A stretch of DNA of 64,000 bases, from positions 53,480-117,479 of the forward strand of contig CAZVKC010000014.1 in the NCBI GenBank assembly GCA_964627455.1, written 5' to 3'. Origin of the DNA: F-183 sp964627455. GTDB taxonomy: Bacteria; Acidobacteriota; Terriglobia; Bryobacterales; Bryobacteraceae. Below are positions 24,174 to 32,471 of this stretch, piece by piece. Every line of letters starts with the position of its first letter. Within the stretch, counting starts at the first letter, position 1. A program made the translations under genes and the position numbers. The notes beneath the pieces were generated by a model. It made no database searches. It was not told where the DNA came from and worked only from the letters and a program-made list of their open reading frames with translations.

Positions 24174-24969
24174 GCAAACCTTCCAAAAGATCGAGTAGGG
24201 GTGCGGCGTGAGCAGCGCCGAGAGGAGCGAGCGACTGCCGCGCGATGGCGTACTGCGCTTCGAGCGCGTCGAGATCGGTGAGTTCGCCGTCGAGGTAGTC
24301 GTCGGTCATCTGATAGACGACGCCGATTTCGCGCGCAAAGGAACGCAGCGGGAAACGCCACTGCTCCCAATGCTTGCCTCCGACGGAGCCCGCTTCGACC
24401 GCGAGGCGGAACAGCGGAACGGTTTTGAGTTCCGTGATGCGGGTGGAGGAGGCGGAACGGTCGAGGTCCATCTGCTGGCCGCCACAGAGTCCATTGGCGT
24501 CGAGGGCTTCGAGGAGTTTCGACTGGAAGCGCAGCATGTCGTGCAGGTGCTCCGCGGGGACCTCGCGGCTGACGAGGCAGCGGGCGGCAAGCGCGACCAT
24601 GCTGTGCGCGGCGAGCACCGCGGTTGCTTCGCCGAACTGGACATGGACCGAAGGCCGTCCCCGGCGTTCCGCATCATTATCCATGCACGGCAGGTCGTCG
24701 ACGATCAACGACGCGCAATGCAGGAGTTCCACGGCGGCGGAGGCGCGAATCGTCAAAGCGACCGGGGATCCTGCAATGCGGCCGGTGCGTAGCGCCAGAA
24801 TCGGGCGGATGCGCCCTGCGGCGCCGAATACGGCATAGCGCATAGCGTCGCCAATGGGACCCCGCTGTGCTTCGGGCGACAGCAGGCGCGCGAGCAGGTC
24901 TTCCACCGCTTGCGTCTCGGGCGGCAAGGTGGAAGCCGCACTCAGGACAGATGTCGCGAATACACTCAT
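24145..24969 (-). CDS. crtE: Polyprenyl (geranylgeranyl) diphosphate synthase, divergent
   Basis: The 274-aa enzyme should elongate allylic diphosphates with IPP to supply crtB. The first aspartate-rich motif is intact (SLIVDDLPCMDND, D91-D92-D97), as is the second (VYQMTDDYLD, D223-D224-D227). RRGRPSVHVQFGEATAVLAAH and LCGGQQMDLD also fit. However, the IPP-binding GGKRxRP motif reads AAGRIRP at 50-56, so the conserved lysine is glycine (Gly52). The C-terminus is shorter than usual. It heads the operon; the divergent 24970-25076 interval must hold its promoter. It may be a somewhat atypical synthase, or a non-catalytic partner of another prenyltransferase. Confidence 0.83.
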   Translation of the reverse strand: MSVFATSVLSAASTLPPETQAVEDLLARLLSPEAQRGPIGDAMRYAVFGAAGRIRPILALRTGRIAGSPVALTIRASAAVELLHCASLIVDDLPCMDNDAERRGRPSVHVQFGEATAVLAAHSMVALAARCLVSREVPAEHLHDMLRFQSKLLEALDANGLCGGQQMDLDRSASSTRITELKTVPLFRLAVEAGSVGGKHWEQWRFPLRSFAREIGVVYQMTDDYLDGELTDLDALEAQYAIARQSLAPLGAAHAAPLLDLLEGLHARIPNASR

Positions 24970-25076
24970 CGGGTTGAAGTAGGAGATTCAACTCTCTCGC
25001 GTTTGGATTTACAATTCGAAGGGGAAAGTTCGTAGCCGCCTTTGCATTGTGTGTAATTGCGCTATGATGTAACGTT

Positions 25077-25328
25077 ATGCAGACGCCAGAAGAACTCCAA
25101 GCTGAAATCGAACGGCTCAAGCGTGAGAACGAAGAACTGAAGAAACCCGCGACGCGGGGGACGATCTCGTTCAAGGTCAGTGAGAAAGGCGCCGTGTCCG
25201 TGTACGGGCTCGGCCGGTTCCCGGTGACCCTGTATAAAGAGCAGTGGGAAAAGCTGCTCGAGAAAGGCCCGGAGATCCGCCAGTTCATCGCGGATAACGA
25301 GGGCAAACTGAAGAAAAAAGAAGACTAA
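25077..25328 (+). CDS. Small coiled-coil protein, 83 aa
   Basis: The protein begins with a short coiled coil (PEELQAEIERLKRENEELKK) followed by a conserved-looking globular segment (GTISFKVSEKGAVSVYGLGR, FPVTLYKEQWEKLLEKGPEI) and a lysine-rich tail (GKLKKKED). No signal peptide or membrane helix is present. Very similar short proteins occur in other Acidobacteriota and in several other phyla, with unknown function. It has a normal start with an upstream ATG/GTTATG context and a hairpin terminator behind it at 25334-25362. It is divergent from the carotenoid operon. Confidence 0.75.
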   Translation: MQTPEELQAEIERLKRENEELKKPATRGTISFKVSEKGAVSVYGLGRFPVTLYKEQWEKLLEKGPEIRQFIADNEGKLKKKED

Positions 25329-25333
25329 CCGTT

Positions 25334-25362
25334 GGGACCTCCGCCCGGCCACGGAGGTTCCC
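25334..25362 (+). terminator. Hairpin terminator after the 83-aa coiled-coil gene
   Basis: GGGACCTCCG at 25334-25343 pairs with CGGAGGTTCCC at 25352-25362, with one bulged T and an 8-nt loop. It begins 6 nt after the stop codon. No long T-run follows, which is common in high-GC genomes. Confidence 0.6.
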
Positions 25363-25417
25363 GCGCAACAACGGACCCTGTGTGTTCACGGGGTTACCCC
25401 CATGCCCGATTTGTGCC

Positions 25418-25423
25418 TATAGT
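25418..25423 (+). promoter_or_regulatory. Possible -10 element upstream of cassette copy 1
   Basis: TATAGT lies 66 bp before the ATG at 25489. The matching position upstream of cassette copy 2 also has TATAGT (32407-32412), so the element is shared by both copies. The -35 region is weak in both, and the assignment rests mainly on this recurrence. Confidence 0.35.
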
Positions 25424-25488
25424 AAGGACAGAGCAGGGCCACGTCCGCTCCATAGTCACCCCGCGATGGTTCGGACGAAGGGGGATTT

Positions 25489-26091
25489 ATGGACACCCGA
25501 AACCTGAGAGCCACGCTCGCCGTGGCTTGTTCGTTTTTGGTGGGGATCCAGCCGGGTCTGGCGTTCGGCCAGCAACCAGCGTCCGATACGGCGGCTCCTC
25601 AGTACAAACTCATCATCGTTCGCGGGGATAACGCACAAAACAACATCAAGAAAGGCCGTGCGACGCGGCCCGTGGTCGAGGTGCGTGACCGCAACAACAA
25701 TCCGGTGGCGGGAGTTGCGGTGACGTTCCTGCTGCCATCGAGCGGTCCGAGCGGGACCTTTGTCGGAGGCAGTCAAACCACAACCGTCGTGACCAACGCA
25801 CAGGGACAGGCTGCCGCCAGCTATACCCCGAATTCGGTGCCGGGCAAATTCAATATCAATGTGTCGGCTTCTGTGAGCGGCCAGTCGGTCGCCGTTCAGA
25901 TTGCCGCGGTGAACGTTTTGGCGGGCGCGGCCATCGCAGGATCCACGCTGGCAATCGTGATCGGCGTCATTGCCGCCGCTGGCGCGGGTGCTGCTGTCGC
26001 GGCGACGCGCAACAACGGCAATGGCGGGACCACAACACCCAGCGGGATCCGCATCACGCCGGGCGTCGGCACGGCGGGACCTCCGCGATAA
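25489..26091 (+). CDS. Cassette copy 1, gene A: secreted Ig-like protein with C-terminal hydrophobic segment
   Basis: The 200-aa protein starts with a signal peptide (LRATLAVACSFLVGIQPGLAFG) after a strong GAAGGGGGA ribosome-binding site. The mature domain is a bacterial Ig-like/invasin-type beta sandwich (PVVEVRDRNNNPVAGVAVTF, SGTFVGGSQTTTVVTNAQGQ, ASVSGQSVAVQIAAVNV). A hydrophobic segment follows (GAAIAGSTLAIVIGVIAAAG), then an Asn/Gly-rich stretch and the tail ITPGVGTAGPPR. The hydrophobic piece near the C-terminus could anchor the protein. It is the first gene of a cassette repeated in tandem at 32472-39266. The paralogue at 32472 keeps nearly the same Ig core. Function unknown; surface-associated by inference. 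Confidence 0.8.
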   Translation: MDTRNLRATLAVACSFLVGIQPGLAFGQQPASDTAAPQYKLIIVRGDNAQNNIKKGRATRPVVEVRDRNNNPVAGVAVTFLLPSSGPSGTFVGGSQTTTVVTNAQGQAAASYTPNSVPGKFNINVSASVSGQSVAVQIAAVNVLAGAAIAGSTLAIVIGVIAAAGAGAAVAATRNNGNGGTTTPSGIRITPGVGTAGPPR

Positions 26092-26142
26092 CGTTCCTGA
26101 CATCTCTCATTCTGTCTGTCGGTTCGAACAGGACGTGCAGCC

Positions 26143-27069
26143 ATGAGAAACCAAGTTTTCGGACTCATTCTGATCTTTGCCGCGCCCATTGCGGGCGCGG
26201 ATCGTTTGTCAACCAAGGAAGGCTCAGTTGTCGCCGGGAATCCGGTGCTGGGCTATGCATTCGTCGAATCTTCTTTTTCCCTGCACGCGATTCTCGGTGT
26301 CCCTGGCGCGACACGCTGGTCGGATCCCCTGACGGCGGTTTTGCCGGAAGGGACGATCGCGTTGCGCATGGCGCCGGGACATCGTTGGGCTTTGGTTTTG
26401 CGCGAAGGGGGCGAGGCTGGGGTATTCCAGTTCGATGCCCTGACGTACGCGCCGTTGCCGGATGTGCGGTTGGATGGCCTGGATCCGGTGCGGTTCTCGC
26501 CTTTGGCGACAGCAATGGTGCTGCCGTCGGGTTTCATTTACACGGGACTGCCCGGTGACCCGGTCCGAAAGGCCGGAACTGCCTCAGGCGCCGTTGCGGT
26601 TAGCGACTCTGGCGAGGTGGCGTCCATCGTCGAGGGCACTCTTGTCAAAGACGGACTCTTCCTGCGCGAATGTGCGGCCGATTGCCGGTTCGCGTACTTT
26701 CCAGGTCCGGATTCCCGCCTCGCCCTGTTCGACCAGGGGCGTCTGCTCGAACTCGCGACGTCGGACGCAAGGGTCATCGCGGAAGGGCTTGATTCCGTGG
26801 ACCTGATGCTTGCTCTGCCTCGATCGGTATGGCTCGCGGCAGTGACCGGATTGCGGAATCTCGACCGGGTGACGGGCAAGTTGGTCCGCGAAGAGTCGCT
26901 GAATCAATCCGTATCCCGGTTCGAGACCCTGCGGCACGACGGCGCTGTGCTGCTGTTCTCGCAGGTTTCGGATGAAAACGAGACGTTATGGATGATCTCT
27001 GCGGAAGGCATGCGGTTCGTACCCGCGCGGGTCACGGCCGCAAAAGCTGAAAGCGAGGGGAAGGAGTGA
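26143..27069 (+). CDS. Cassette copy 1, gene B: secreted 308-aa protein
   Basis: A signal peptide (MRNQVFGLILIFAAPIAGAD) is followed by a beta-rich domain with repeating strand-turn units such as GYAFVESSFSLHAILGVPGA, MAPGHRWALVLREGGEAGVF, VRFSPLATAMVLPSG, AVSDSGEVASIVEG and FPGPDSRLALFDQG. This rhythm suggests a beta-propeller. A conserved pair of cysteines sits in LRECAADCRFAYFPG. No catalytic motif is seen. The paralogue at 33117 has the same motifs in the same order. It lies 51 bp after gene A and 6 bp before gene C, so the three genes are very probably one transcript. Confidence 0.75.
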   Translation: MRNQVFGLILIFAAPIAGADRLSTKEGSVVAGNPVLGYAFVESSFSLHAILGVPGATRWSDPLTAVLPEGTIALRMAPGHRWALVLREGGEAGVFQFDALTYAPLPDVRLDGLDPVRFSPLATAMVLPSGFIYTGLPGDPVRKAGTASGAVAVSDSGEVASIVEGTLVKDGLFLRECAADCRFAYFPGPDSRLALFDQGRLLELATSDARVIAEGLDSVDLMLALPRSVWLAAVTGLRNLDRVTGKLVREESLNQSVSRFETLRHDGAVLLFSQVSDENETLWMISAEGMRFVPARVTAAKAESEGKE

Positions 27070-27075
27070 TGCGCC

Positions 27076-30000
27076 ATGAAACGCCTACTGTTCTTCTTCG
27101 CGCTGGCAATCGCAGGGTCCCTGGGACTGCTCGCGCAGTCTACGCTGTTGTACTCCGTCAGCCAGAATTACTCGTTCGTCAACACGACCCCGTCGATCCG
27201 GCTGTTCGGATCCGGTTTGACGGGAACGGTATTGACTGAGGTTTGCTTCCTCAGCGGCGCCGTTGGCACGCCCGGCGTGTTTCCGGTCTGCCAGACCGTG
27301 ACCGGTACGGCGCAGGTGGTGACTGCGACGGTTCCCGCGTCGGCGAACCCGCTGGCGGGCACGGTATACGTCCGGCAGACGAATGCGGCCGCCCAGACCG
27401 CTACCAATTCGCTGGCATATTACTGGATTTCCACGGCCGCCACGCCGGCTCCGGTTTTGAGTGCGCTCAGTCGGAACCAGGCGGTGGTGGGTAGCGGCGA
27501 CATCAGCGTGACCTTGACCGGGAACGGATTCGCCCCGGCTTCCGGGGTGGGCACACAAGCCTACTTCGTGCCGGCGTTGGGATCCCCCACTTCTCTTGCG
27601 ACCAATCTGAACGGTGACACAAGCGTCACCGCGGTCATTCCGGCGGGATTACTCGACCAGGCCGGAACCGGGTACCTCTACGTGCAGGTGGCGTCGCCGG
27701 TGGATGCGGTGAACTCGACCTCGCTCCCGTTTACCATCGTGCTGCCGTCTATCAGCGGAGTGTCGCCGGCGGTTGGGCTGGTGAACTCGAGTCCTTCAGT
27801 GACGTTGACCGGAACGTTTCCGGATCAAACGATCGGCGTGGAAAAGCGCCAGGCCGTGGTGTTCACCAAGCCGGGCGGCGCTCCTGTTACCATCGCGCCG
27901 GCTTCGATTACGCCCACGCAGGTTGTCTTCACGATTCCGGCCGCGCAGATGGATGTTCTCGGTGCGGCTAGCGTGGTGTTTCGTGTGACCACACTCGACA
28001 TCACCAACAACGATTCCAATGCGGCGACCTTCAGTATCGTGTCGCCTCCGGTTATTTCGTCACTCAGTCCCGCAGCGGCAGTGGCTGGTTCCGGATCGTT
28101 TACTCTCACTCTCAACGGCGCCAACCTGAATATCGGCGGCTTGCCGATCACGGTGTCATGGGTTGTGGGGCAAGCGGTTTTGAATCCAACCGTGACGGCC
28201 AGTTCCGCGACCGCGGTAAGCGTACTGATCCCGGCCGCCTGGCTGACGGCTCCGGCGACCGCGACGATTGGACTGAACACAGGCGGTTTCGCATCGAACG
28301 CCGTGACGTTCACGATCTATCCGCCGCCGTCGCTCAACTTCCTCTCTCCTTCGGAGTTCTTTGCGGGGGGCGCGGCCACGACCATCGCGATCTATGGGTC
28401 GAACCTGAATACCGGTGGTGCGGCGAGCGTCCGCTGGACCCCCGCAGGCGGCACGCCGCAAGCGCTTCCGGTGCTGTCCGCCAGTGCCGATGTAGTCAGC
28501 GCAGCGGTGACTTCGAATCTGATCGCCAGTGCGGGAACTGCTACAGTTCAGATCGTCCTTGGCGGCGTGGCCTCAAATGCCCTGCCGGTCACGATCTACC
28601 CCAGTCCCGCGATCACGTTGCTCACTCCCCGGGGCGTGCTGGCGGGATCTCCGGATTTCGTGCTCACGGTCACGGGGCAGAACTTTGGATCCACCGGTTT
28701 CTATTCGCCCGTGGTCAATTTCGGGACCACTGCGCTATACCCGGCGAATGCGACCAACACTTCTTTGACGGTTACGGTTCCTGCGGCGCTGGTGGCGGCC
28801 GTGGCAACCGTGCCTGTCACGGTCCAGATGCAGCCTTCGATCGGAGCGCAAGCGGCCAAAACACCGTTGGCGCGTCCGGCAATGTCCCGGGAAGTCGCTC
28901 AGGTAGGTTCGCTTTCGAACGTCGTGAACTTCTATGTTCTCGGCCCGCTCGGCATCACCTCCCTGCTTCCGGCCTGGATACAGGCGGGTTCTTCGAACAC
29001 GCAACTGATCGTGACGGGATCCGACTTTCAGCCGGGATCCGTCGTATTGTTCAGCGGGACGCGGCTCGAAACGGCGTATAACAGCGCCACGCAACTCACT
29101 GCGACCATTCCGGCTGCGTTGCTGGCGACTTCAGGCGACCGGCTGGTCTCGGTGCTCGATACGTTCAATCGCACTTCGAATTCGCTGACGCTGCCGGTGC
29201 TTCCACCGATCGTCATCTCCTCGCTGTCGCCCGCCGCGGTGGCGGCCGGATCCGCGGCCTTTACGCTAACGGTGAATGGCAGCGGGTTTGATTCCAGCGA
29301 CGTTGTCGTTTTCGAGGGGACGGCATTATCAACCGTCTTTGTCTCCAGTGTTCAAGTGACGGCGTCCGTTCCTGCAAACCTGGTCGCTACAGCCGGTGTT
29401 CGGGGAGTTTCAGTCCGCGACGGGCGCGGGCGTGTGTCGAACTCAGCGGTGTTCACGGTCGGCATCGTGTTGCAGTTGACGTCGCTGACGCCGGTTCGAG
29501 TGAACGCAGGCATCGCGGGATTCACGCTGACGCTCAGCGGGCAGGGATTCACGCAGGGATCCGCGATTCGTTTCAACGGCGTCAATGTTCCGGCAACGCT
29601 GCAGAATGCGACAACGCTCAGCGGCGTGGTGCCTGCGAATCTGCTGCTCTTTCCGGGCGCTGTTGAGGTTCGGGTGGTGAATCCGGATGAGCGGCTGTCG
29701 AACCCATTGCCGTTCACGATCCTGCCGCAGTTGCTGATCACAGGACTCAGTCCCACGGGAGCGCAGGCAGGAGCCAATACTCTGACGATGTCCGTGCTCG
29801 GGCAGGGGTTCACGACAGAATCCGTGGTGCGGGCCAACGGATTGTCCCTGCTCACCACCTTCATCAACGACACGCATTTGGATGCGCTGGTTTCCGACGC
29901 GCTGCTCGCCGCGCCCGGATCCCTGGATGTGACGGTGGCGAATCCGCCTGGCGTTCTTTCGAACTCGATCGCGTTCGGGATCGGCTCCGGACGGCTGATC

Positions 30001-32280
30001 ATCTCGAGCGTGACGCCGGCGTCGGTTCCGGTCAACTCCGCGAATACGCCAATCATCGTGACCGGGAGCGGTTTTGCGCCCGGAACGGTGTTGCGTCTCA
30101 GTTCGACCGAGATCACGACCCAGTATGTGAGCGCCACGCAGTTGACTGGCATGATTCCCGCACAGTTGCTGACGACCGTCGGCGTGTATCCGATCACGGC
30201 CGTTTTGGGCGGGGCTGTGTCGAATGCGTACAGCTTCCAGGTCGGCAACCACGCGGAGATCACGTATCTGAGTCCCAACTCGATTACCGCCGGGGCGTCG
30301 CGATTCACGCTCATTGTGGTGGGCTCGGGGTTCATCTCGGGAGCACTGGTGCGATTCGGCGGCAGCGACCTCTCTTCGACCTACACGAGTTCGTCGCAGT
30401 TGTCGGCGGTGATTCCGGCAGAACTGGTGGCCACGGCGCGAACCGTGCCCGTGGTCGTGGTGAATCCCGACGGCGAAGTGTCGAATTCTGTCGACTTTCG
30501 TGTCGTGTCGCTAAGTCTCACGTCCATTTCGCCGCAACAGGCGTTTGCGGGAGGTCCGGCGTTTACGCTTTCGTTGGCGGGTACGGGATTCATCCAGGGC
30601 GCGACCGTGAACTTCGGCGGCAGCGTGCTGGGAACCACGTATACCAGTGCGAGTTCGATATCCGCAGTCGTTCCGGCTTCGGCAATCACCAATACCGGTG
30701 AGGTCCAGGTGAGCGTCTCGAACCCGGACGGCGCGCGATCCAATGCCTTGACCTTCCGTATCGAAAGCGATACACCTGTCATTTCACTGCTGAATCCTTC
30801 GTCTGTGACGGCGGGTTCGGGTGACCTGACGGTGAACGTGACGGGCACTGGTTTCGTTCGTGGATCGATCGTCACGGCAGGCGGACAAACCCTAGGGACG
30901 TCGTACAACAGTTCGACCTCGCTCGATGCCGTTCTGCCGGCAGGGTTGACGGCGACGATCCGGACGCTGCAGTTCCAGGTGACGAATCCCGGCAGCAAAC
31001 TGTCCAACCCGGTTGTCTTCCAGGTGACCGCGCCAGCGCCGGTGATCTCGCGGATCACGCCATCATCCGTGAACGCGGGGACCACGGTGGATCTGACGAT
31101 TTCGGTCGTGGGTACGGGGTTCGTGGAAGGATCGTCCGTGCAGTTCAACGGCAGGGGCGTCGCGACGGCCTATGAAGGCGCGACGTCGCTGTCGGCGGTG
31201 ATTCCGTTCACGGAATTCGATACGCCGGGGCCTGCGCTGATCCGCGTGGAGAACCCGGGCGACGTGCACTCGAACACAGTGCTGTTCGAGGTCATCGGCC
31301 CGCTGTCGGTGACGGCGGTGTCTCCGGCAGCCATCATCGCGGGCGGCGCGCAGAACATCACGCTGACCGTGACGGGTGTAGGGTTTGTCAGCGGTTCGAC
31401 GGTGCTGTTCAACGGGAACGCGTTGTTCACGACCTTTGGCAGCGCGACGTCGGTGACCGCAGTATTGCCGCCGGGCCTGACCGCGACGGCAGGGGCCTTC
31501 GGCGTGGCGGTCCGGAATCCAAATGGCGCGGTGTCGAATTCGATGCAGTTCCGGATCGACGCCCGGATCACGCCTCCCCCGGTGAACCTGATGCTCCCTG
31601 CGACCATTGTGCCTGCCGGGATCGGCAGGGTGCAGGTGCAACTCGGCGGCAACGCTCCCGTGTCGATGACCGGTACGCTGGTGCTGAGCTTTGTCCATAA
31701 CGCAAACAACTCACCAGCCGACTACTCGGATCCGGCGCTGCTGTTTGCCGCGACTGGATTGCGGACGATTCCGTTTACGGTGGCGGCAGGGAGTTCGAAC
31801 GCGGTGATCCCTGGCGACGGGGCGTTCTCGCCCGGAACCGTGGCGGGTACGATTGTCGTGACGATGACGGCGTTGACGGGTGGCGGACAGAATCTGCTGC
31901 CGAGTCCGGCGCCGGTGCGGAATGTGATCGTGGAACGCGCGGCGCCGTCGATCGTGGCCGGTTCCGTGCGGATCTCGACCATTGCCGGCGGGTTCCAGGT
32001 GGAACTCAGCGGCGTGTCACCGGTTCGCGATATACGAAGCGCGACGTTCTCCTTCACCTCGACCGGGATCTCGATCCTCGATGGTTCGAGCCTCACGATC
32101 GATCTGAATCAATTGTTTACAACTTACTTCACCGGTGCTGCGGGACAGCAGGCCGGCGGTGCGTTCCGGTTCACAATCCCGTTTACGGTGACGGGTGGGG
32201 ACGGCAACTCAGTAACCCAGGTCTCGGTCACGTTGACCAACTCGATCGGGACTTCGGCAGCGGTGACAGGAGGGCGTTAA
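27076..32280 (+). CDS. Cassette copy 1, gene C: giant IPT/TIG-repeat secreted protein
   Basis: The 1734-aa protein has a signal peptide (KRLLFFFALAIAGSLGLLAQ). By eye I count fifteen IPT/TIG Ig-like units of about 85-95 residues. Each opens with a phrase like ISSLSPAAVAAGSAAFTLTV, continues NGSGF, and ends SNSAVFTV. The last about 220 residues are a separate, non-TIG domain that begins near TPPPVNLMLPATIVPAGIG and contains NAVIPGDGAFSPGTVAGTIV and LTGGGQNLLPSPAPVRN. No sortase, autotransporter or PEP-CTERM signal is evident. TIG repeats occur in adhesins and in large surface proteins. A hairpin terminator lies 50 bp after the stop. The export route and ligand are unknown. Confidence 0.88.
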   Translation: MKRLLFFFALAIAGSLGLLAQSTLLYSVSQNYSFVNTTPSIRLFGSGLTGTVLTEVCFLSGAVGTPGVFPVCQTVTGTAQVVTATVPASANPLAGTVYVRQTNAAAQTATNSLAYYWISTAATPAPVLSALSRNQAVVGSGDISVTLTGNGFAPASGVGTQAYFVPALGSPTSLATNLNGDTSVTAVIPAGLLDQAGTGYLYVQVASPVDAVNSTSLPFTIVLPSISGVSPAVGLVNSSPSVTLTGTFPDQTIGVEKRQAVVFTKPGGAPVTIAPASITPTQVVFTIPAAQMDVLGAASVVFRVTTLDITNNDSNAATFSIVSPPVISSLSPAAAVAGSGSFTLTLNGANLNIGGLPITVSWVVGQAVLNPTVTASSATAVSVLIPAAWLTAPATATIGLNTGGFASNAVTFTIYPPPSLNFLSPSEFFAGGAATTIAIYGSNLNTGGAASVRWTPAGGTPQALPVLSASADVVSAAVTSNLIASAGTATVQIVLGGVASNALPVTIYPSPAITLLTPRGVLAGSPDFVLTVTGQNFGSTGFYSPVVNFGTTALYPANATNTSLTVTVPAALVAAVATVPVTVQMQPSIGAQAAKTPLARPAMSREVAQVGSLSNVVNFYVLGPLGITSLLPAWIQAGSSNTQLIVTGSDFQPGSVVLFSGTRLETAYNSATQLTATIPAALLATSGDRLVSVLDTFNRTSNSLTLPVLPPIVISSLSPAAVAAGSAAFTLTVNGSGFDSSDVVVFEGTALSTVFVSSVQVTASVPANLVATAGVRGVSVRDGRGRVSNSAVFTVGIVLQLTSLTPVRVNAGIAGFTLTLSGQGFTQGSAIRFNGVNVPATLQNATTLSGVVPANLLLFPGAVEVRVVNPDERLSNPLPFTILPQLLITGLSPTGAQAGANTLTMSVLGQGFTTESVVRANGLSLLTTFINDTHLDALVSDALLAAPGSLDVTVANPPGVLSNSIAFGIGSGRLIISSVTPASVPVNSANTPIIVTGSGFAPGTVLRLSSTEITTQYVSATQLTGMIPAQLLTTVGVYPITAVLGGAVSNAYSFQVGNHAEITYLSPNSITAGASRFTLIVVGSGFISGALVRFGGSDLSSTYTSSSQLSAVIPAELVATARTVPVVVVNPDGEVSNSVDFRVVSLSLTSISPQQAFAGGPAFTLSLAGTGFIQGATVNFGGSVLGTTYTSASSISAVVPASAITNTGEVQVSVSNPDGARSNALTFRIESDTPVISLLNPSSVTAGSGDLTVNVTGTGFVRGSIVTAGGQTLGTSYNSSTSLDAVLPAGLTATIRTLQFQVTNPGSKLSNPVVFQVTAPAPVISRITPSSVNAGTTVDLTISVVGTGFVEGSSVQFNGRGVATAYEGATSLSAVIPFTEFDTPGPALIRVENPGDVHSNTVLFEVIGPLSVTAVSPAAIIAGGAQNITLTVTGVGFVSGSTVLFNGNALFTTFGSATSVTAVLPPGLTATAGAFGVAVRNPNGAVSNSMQFRIDARITPPPVNLMLPATIVPAGIGRVQVQLGGNAPVSMTGTLVLSFVHNANNSPADYSDPALLFAATGLRTIPFTVAAGSSNAVIPGDGAFSPGTVAGTIVVTMTALTGGGQNLLPSPAPVRNVIVERAAPSIVAGSVRISTIAGGFQVELSGVSPVRDIRSATFSFTSTGISILDGSSLTIDLNQLFTTYFTGAAGQQAGGAFRFTIPFTVTGGDGNSVTQVSVTLTNSIGTSAAVTGGR

Positions 32281-32330
32281 GTATCTGCCGAATGAATGGT
32301 CCTGTTCAACAGTCTGACTTCAGATGAGGC

Positions 32331-32359
32331 AAAATCCCTACCAACCCGGTAGGGATTTT
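32331..32359 (+). terminator. Hairpin terminator between the two cassette copies
   Basis: AAAATCCCTACC at 32331-32342 and GGTAGGGATTTT at 32348-32359 form a perfect 12-bp stem with a 5-nt loop, followed by GTTCC. The A-rich and T-rich ends give a standard intrinsic terminator usable in either direction. It separates copy 1 (ending 32280) from copy 2 (starting 32472), so the copies are likely independent transcripts. Confidence 0.85.
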
Positions 32360-32406
32360 GTTCCTCGGGTCACTCTTCTGATACACCTTAGGAGCATTTC
32401 GCGCTT

Positions 32407-32412
32407 ATAGTA
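32407..32412 (+). promoter_or_regulatory. Possible -10 element upstream of cassette copy 2
   Basis: TATAGT is found 60 bp before the ATG at 32472, matching the same hexamer upstream of copy 1. The -35 is poorly defined. The region between the terminator (to 32359) and this point is the only place a dedicated promoter for copy 2 could be. Confidence 0.35.
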
Positions 32413-32471
32413 TAGAAGTAACCTGTTGAAAACTTGATGGCCCGGCCACAGGCAGGGACCGAAGGGGAACC

